NCBI GenBank assembly: GCA_007118075.1
Contig: SKSH01000133.1
Coordinates: forward strand, 1 to 13,535
Direction of reading: 5' to 3'
Length of the DNA stretch: 13,535 nt
Origin: Halobacteriales archaeon
GTDB lineage: Archaea > Halobacteriota > Halobacteria > Halobacteriales > SKSH01
The notes below the pieces were generated by a model. The model was not told the DNA's origin, searched no databases, and saw only the letters and a program-made list of their open reading frames with translations. A program made the translations under genes and the position numbers. Position 1 is the first letter of the stretch. The number at the start of each line of letters is the position of its first letter. Shown piece by piece: positions 11,287-13,535 of the stretch.

Positions 11287-13535
11287 TGAACCCTATCAAG
11301 ATGCGATTGAAGCGGCCGTAGCCGAGGCAATCGACCTGGCATCGACCGCTCGGTCCCGTGGATCAGATCCGAAACCAGCCGTCGAGATTCCCGTCGCCAA
11401 GGACATGGCCGACCGCGTCGAGAACCTGTTGGGTATCGATGGGATCGCCGATCGCATTCGCGAACTCGAGGGTGAGATGAGCCGGGAACATGTCGCTTTG
11501 GAGCTGGCTAAGGGTTTCGCCACCGGTGAACTCGGTGAATTGGACGATCCGAACGACCGAATCGATGCGGCGGTCCGCACTGCCGTCGCCCTCCTCACCG
11601 AGGGGGTCGTCGCCGCACCGATCGAGGGGATCGATCGCGTCGTCATCGAGGACGCAGCCGATGGTTCATCCTTCGTCCGCATCACCTATGCCGGACCGAT
11701 CCGCTCGGCAGGTGGGACCGCACAGGCACTCTCGGTTCTCGTCGCAGATTACACCCGAAGTTTGCTCGATATCGATCCGTATCGCCCTTCCGAACTCGAG
11801 ATCGGTCGCGTGGTCGAGGAGGTTCAACTCTACGAGCGAGAGACCGGCTTGCAGTACACCCCGTCACGGGAGGAAATCACCCACATCGCTGAGCACTGTC
11901 CCATCATGCTCGATGGCGAACCGACGACGGAGGGTGAACTCGATTCCTATCGCGACCTTGATCGGATCGACACCAACCGTGGACGAGGAGGTATGTGTCT
12001 GGTACTCGCTGAGGGGATCGCCCAGAAGGCGGATAAGCTCGCACGGTATGTCGATGCACTCGATGCGGTCGAATGGCCCTGGCTGGCCACCCTCCGTTCG
12101 GGAACCACGACAACTGAACCGGGGAAGTCGGCAGATACGGCCGATCCCGTCAAGCCGAAAGATACCTATCTAACCGATCTCATCGCCGGCAGACCGGTCG
12201 TCGCACATCCAAGCCGACAGGGAGGATTCAGGCTCAGATATGGTCGGGCACGGAACCATGGTCTCGCCACTGCGGGGGTCCACCCGGCGACGATGCACCT
12301 ATTGGATGATTTCCTCGCCCCTGGTACCCAGTTGAAGACCGAACGCCCAGGTAAGGCCGCTGGCGTTGTCCCAGTCGATACCATCGAAGGACCGACGGTC
12401 AGGTTCCATGGCGGCTCGGTCAGGCGACTTGACGATCCCACCGATGCTCGTGAGCTCCGGACCGGTGTGGCCGAGATCCTCGATGTAGGTGAATATCTCG
12501 TCAATTTCGGAGAGTTCGTCGAGAACAATCACCGGTTGGTTCCTGGGGCGTATGACGTAGCTCGATGGCGACTCGAGCTTGCTGCGGCTGGGGCCGATGT
12601 CCAGGCCCTCGACGATGATCCTGAGATCTCGTTAGCCGATCCGACACCTGAGCAGGCGGTCGGTTGGGCACAACGCTTCGGCGCGCCGTTACATCCGAGC
12701 TACACCTATCTGTACCACGATGTCGACGTGGCAGCCCTCGAGGTGCTCGCGTCCGCCATCGAGGCGGGCGAACGTACCTCCGATGGCCTCCTCGTTGAAG
12801 CAACACCACAACTCGAGACCGTGCTTGCCACGTTGCTCGTCCCGTTCGAGGTGCATGATGAGATGCTCTGTATCGAGGCGTGGTTTCCACTTGCACGAAC
12901 CCTCGGTTTCGATGGCGCACTCACCCGTGAGTGGGAGACGCTCGAACACGAAGATGCCCTCGAAGCGGTCAATGCGTTGGCTCCGTTCCCCATTCGGGCG
13001 AAGGCACCGACCCGGATCGGTGCACGGATGGGTCGCCCCGAGAAGTCCGAGGCCAGGGAGCTGTCACCGGCGGTTCACTGCCTCTTTCCCATCGGTTCGG
13101 CCGGGGGTGACCAGCGATCGATTGCTGAGGCGGCTGCATACCGCACCGAAGAAAGCGGTGACGTGGGTGTCATCGAGGTCGAGCTCAACCGTCGTCGCTG
13201 TCCGAACTGTGATACGGAGGGGATCGATCCCCGCTGTCCGGCATGTGGTACGCACACGCAGATGGTGTTCGCGTGTCAGGACTGTGATATCGAGGTCGAG
13301 GATAACGGTCTCCGTGAGTGTCCGCGGTGTGGCCGAGAGGCATCGGGTGTGGAGTATCAATCGGTGACGGTCAACGAACGGTTGGATGCCGCATTCGATT
13401 CCGTCGAGGTGCCCAGACGACACGTCTCGATCGTCAAGGGTGTAAAGGGATTGACCTCGGAGACGAAGGCCCCCGAACCCCTCGAGAAGGGGGTGTTGCG
13501 AGCTGCCAATGACATCACGGTGTTCAAAGACGGCA
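11276..13535 (+). CDS. polC: DNA polymerase D large subunit DP2 (3' part missing, cut by the window edge)
   Basis: DP2 is the catalytic subunit of the archaeal replicative DNA polymerase PolD, which works with the exonuclease subunit DP1 and PCNA. I translated the frame by hand: it opens MAADEPYQDAIEAAVAEAID and stays open for 753 codons to the window end. Landmarks: VEIPVAKDMADRVENLLGI near the N-terminus, YAGPIRSAGGTAQALSVL (RSAGGT at 143-148), the conserved RMGRPEK (584-590), then four zinc-binding pairs: CPNC (642-645), CPAC (654-657), CQDC (667-670) and CPRC (682-685). The catalytic aspartates lie further on, outside the window, as does any C-terminal PIP box; DP2 normally exceeds 1100 residues. 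No intein is seen in the visible part. The ATG lies inside the end of the PPC gene (11-nt overlap), so translation is probably coupled. Confidence 0.97.
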   Translation, partial: MAADEPYQDAIEAAVAEAIDLASTARSRGSDPKPAVEIPVAKDMADRVENLLGIDGIADRIRELEGEMSREHVALELAKGFATGELGELDDPNDRIDAAVRTAVALLTEGVVAAPIEGIDRVVIEDAADGSSFVRITYAGPIRSAGGTAQALSVLVADYTRSLLDIDPYRPSELEIGRVVEEVQLYERETGLQYTPSREEITHIAEHCPIMLDGEPTTEGELDSYRDLDRIDTNRGRGGMCLVLAEGIAQKADKLARYVDALDAVEWPWLATLRSGTTTTEPGKSADTADPVKPKDTYLTDLIAGRPVVAHPSRQGGFRLRYGRARNHGLATAGVHPATMHLLDDFLAPGTQLKTERPGKAAGVVPVDTIEGPTVRFHGGSVRRLDDPTDARELRTGVAEILDVGEYLVNFGEFVENNHRLVPGAYDVARWRLELAAAGADVQALDDDPEISLADPTPEQAVGWAQRFGAPLHPSYTYLYHDVDVAALEVLASAIEAGERTSDGLLVEATPQLETVLATLLVPFEVHDEMLCIEAWFPLARTLGFDGALTREWETLEHEDALEAVNALAPFPIRAKAPTRIGARMGRPEKSEARELSPAVHCLFPIGSAGGDQRSIAEAAAYRTEESGDVGVIEVELNRRRCPNCDTEGIDPRCPACGTHTQMVFACQDCDIEVEDNGLRECPRCGREASGVEYQSVTVNERLDAAFDSVEVPRRHVSIVKGVKGLTSETKAPEPLEKGVLRAANDITVFKDG

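Noticed and set aside
11490..12173. 227-codon plus-strand open frame inside polC
   Set aside because: It is an out-of-frame shadow: extremely Ser/Arg-rich, with no domains, and the polC frame carries the conserved DP2 motifs through the same DNA.
12720..13367. 215-codon plus-strand open frame inside polC
   Set aside because: It is Arg/Ser-rich and out of frame with the DP2 zinc-binding region, which is clearly coding; another GC-driven shadow.
1..13535. Search for CRISPR arrays, tRNA genes, transposons, integrase sites or inteins
   Set aside because: Reading both strands I found no regular repeats with spacers, no tRNA-like cloverleaf with conserved arms, no transposase and no intein block in the visible polC portion.

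Overview
The window looks like core chromosome of a haloarchaeon (class Halobacteria). The evidence is strongly acidic proteins (Asp/Glu-rich surfaces and tails), archaeal-only families (Hel308, Hef, the PolD large subunit DP2, KEOPS Cgi121), GC-rich coding DNA with frequent GATC and scarce CTAG, and start codons 20-30 nt behind TATA-like boxes, as expected for leaderless transcripts. The species cannot be named. I see no tRNA, rRNA, CRISPR array, insertion sequence or prophage, and no gene-free stretch over 300 nt.

Layout. 1-2485 (-): hel308 followed by the start of cgi121 (KEOPS), which overlaps it in a TGATG junction. 2569-3425 (+): a small three-cysteine ferredoxin, a 52-residue zinc-ribbon protein and an unrecognised protein; the last two are the least certain calls. 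3431-4599 (-): malate dehydrogenase followed by a CopZ-like metal-binding protein. 4698-5132 (+): a Sjogren's/scleroderma autoantigen 1-type zinc-ribbon protein, divergent from mdh. 5133-7475 (-): hef, the helicase-nuclease related to FANCM/XPF. 7534-10747 (-): a tight operon of a four-CBS protein, glycyl-tRNA synthetase and a dolichol-kinase-like membrane protein, running towards hef. 10852-13535 (+): a PPC/DUF296 protein overlapping polC (DP2), which runs off the window.

Function. Three replication-fork enzymes lie within about 13 kb: Hel308, Hef and DP2. Hel308 ends in a PCNA-binding-like (PIP) motif and Hef has one in the linker between helicase and nuclease, so both could be brought to forks by PCNA. 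They are interleaved with translation genes (glyS, cgi121), central metabolism (mdh) and redox/metal genes.

I do not see an obvious new multi-gene defence or mobile system. The items most worth a second look are a recurring TATA-plus-ACCC promoter arrangement, the two PIP-like motifs, the small zinc-ribbon plus unknown-gene pair at 2876-3425, and the tight PPC-polC and CBS-glyS-dolichol kinase couplings.
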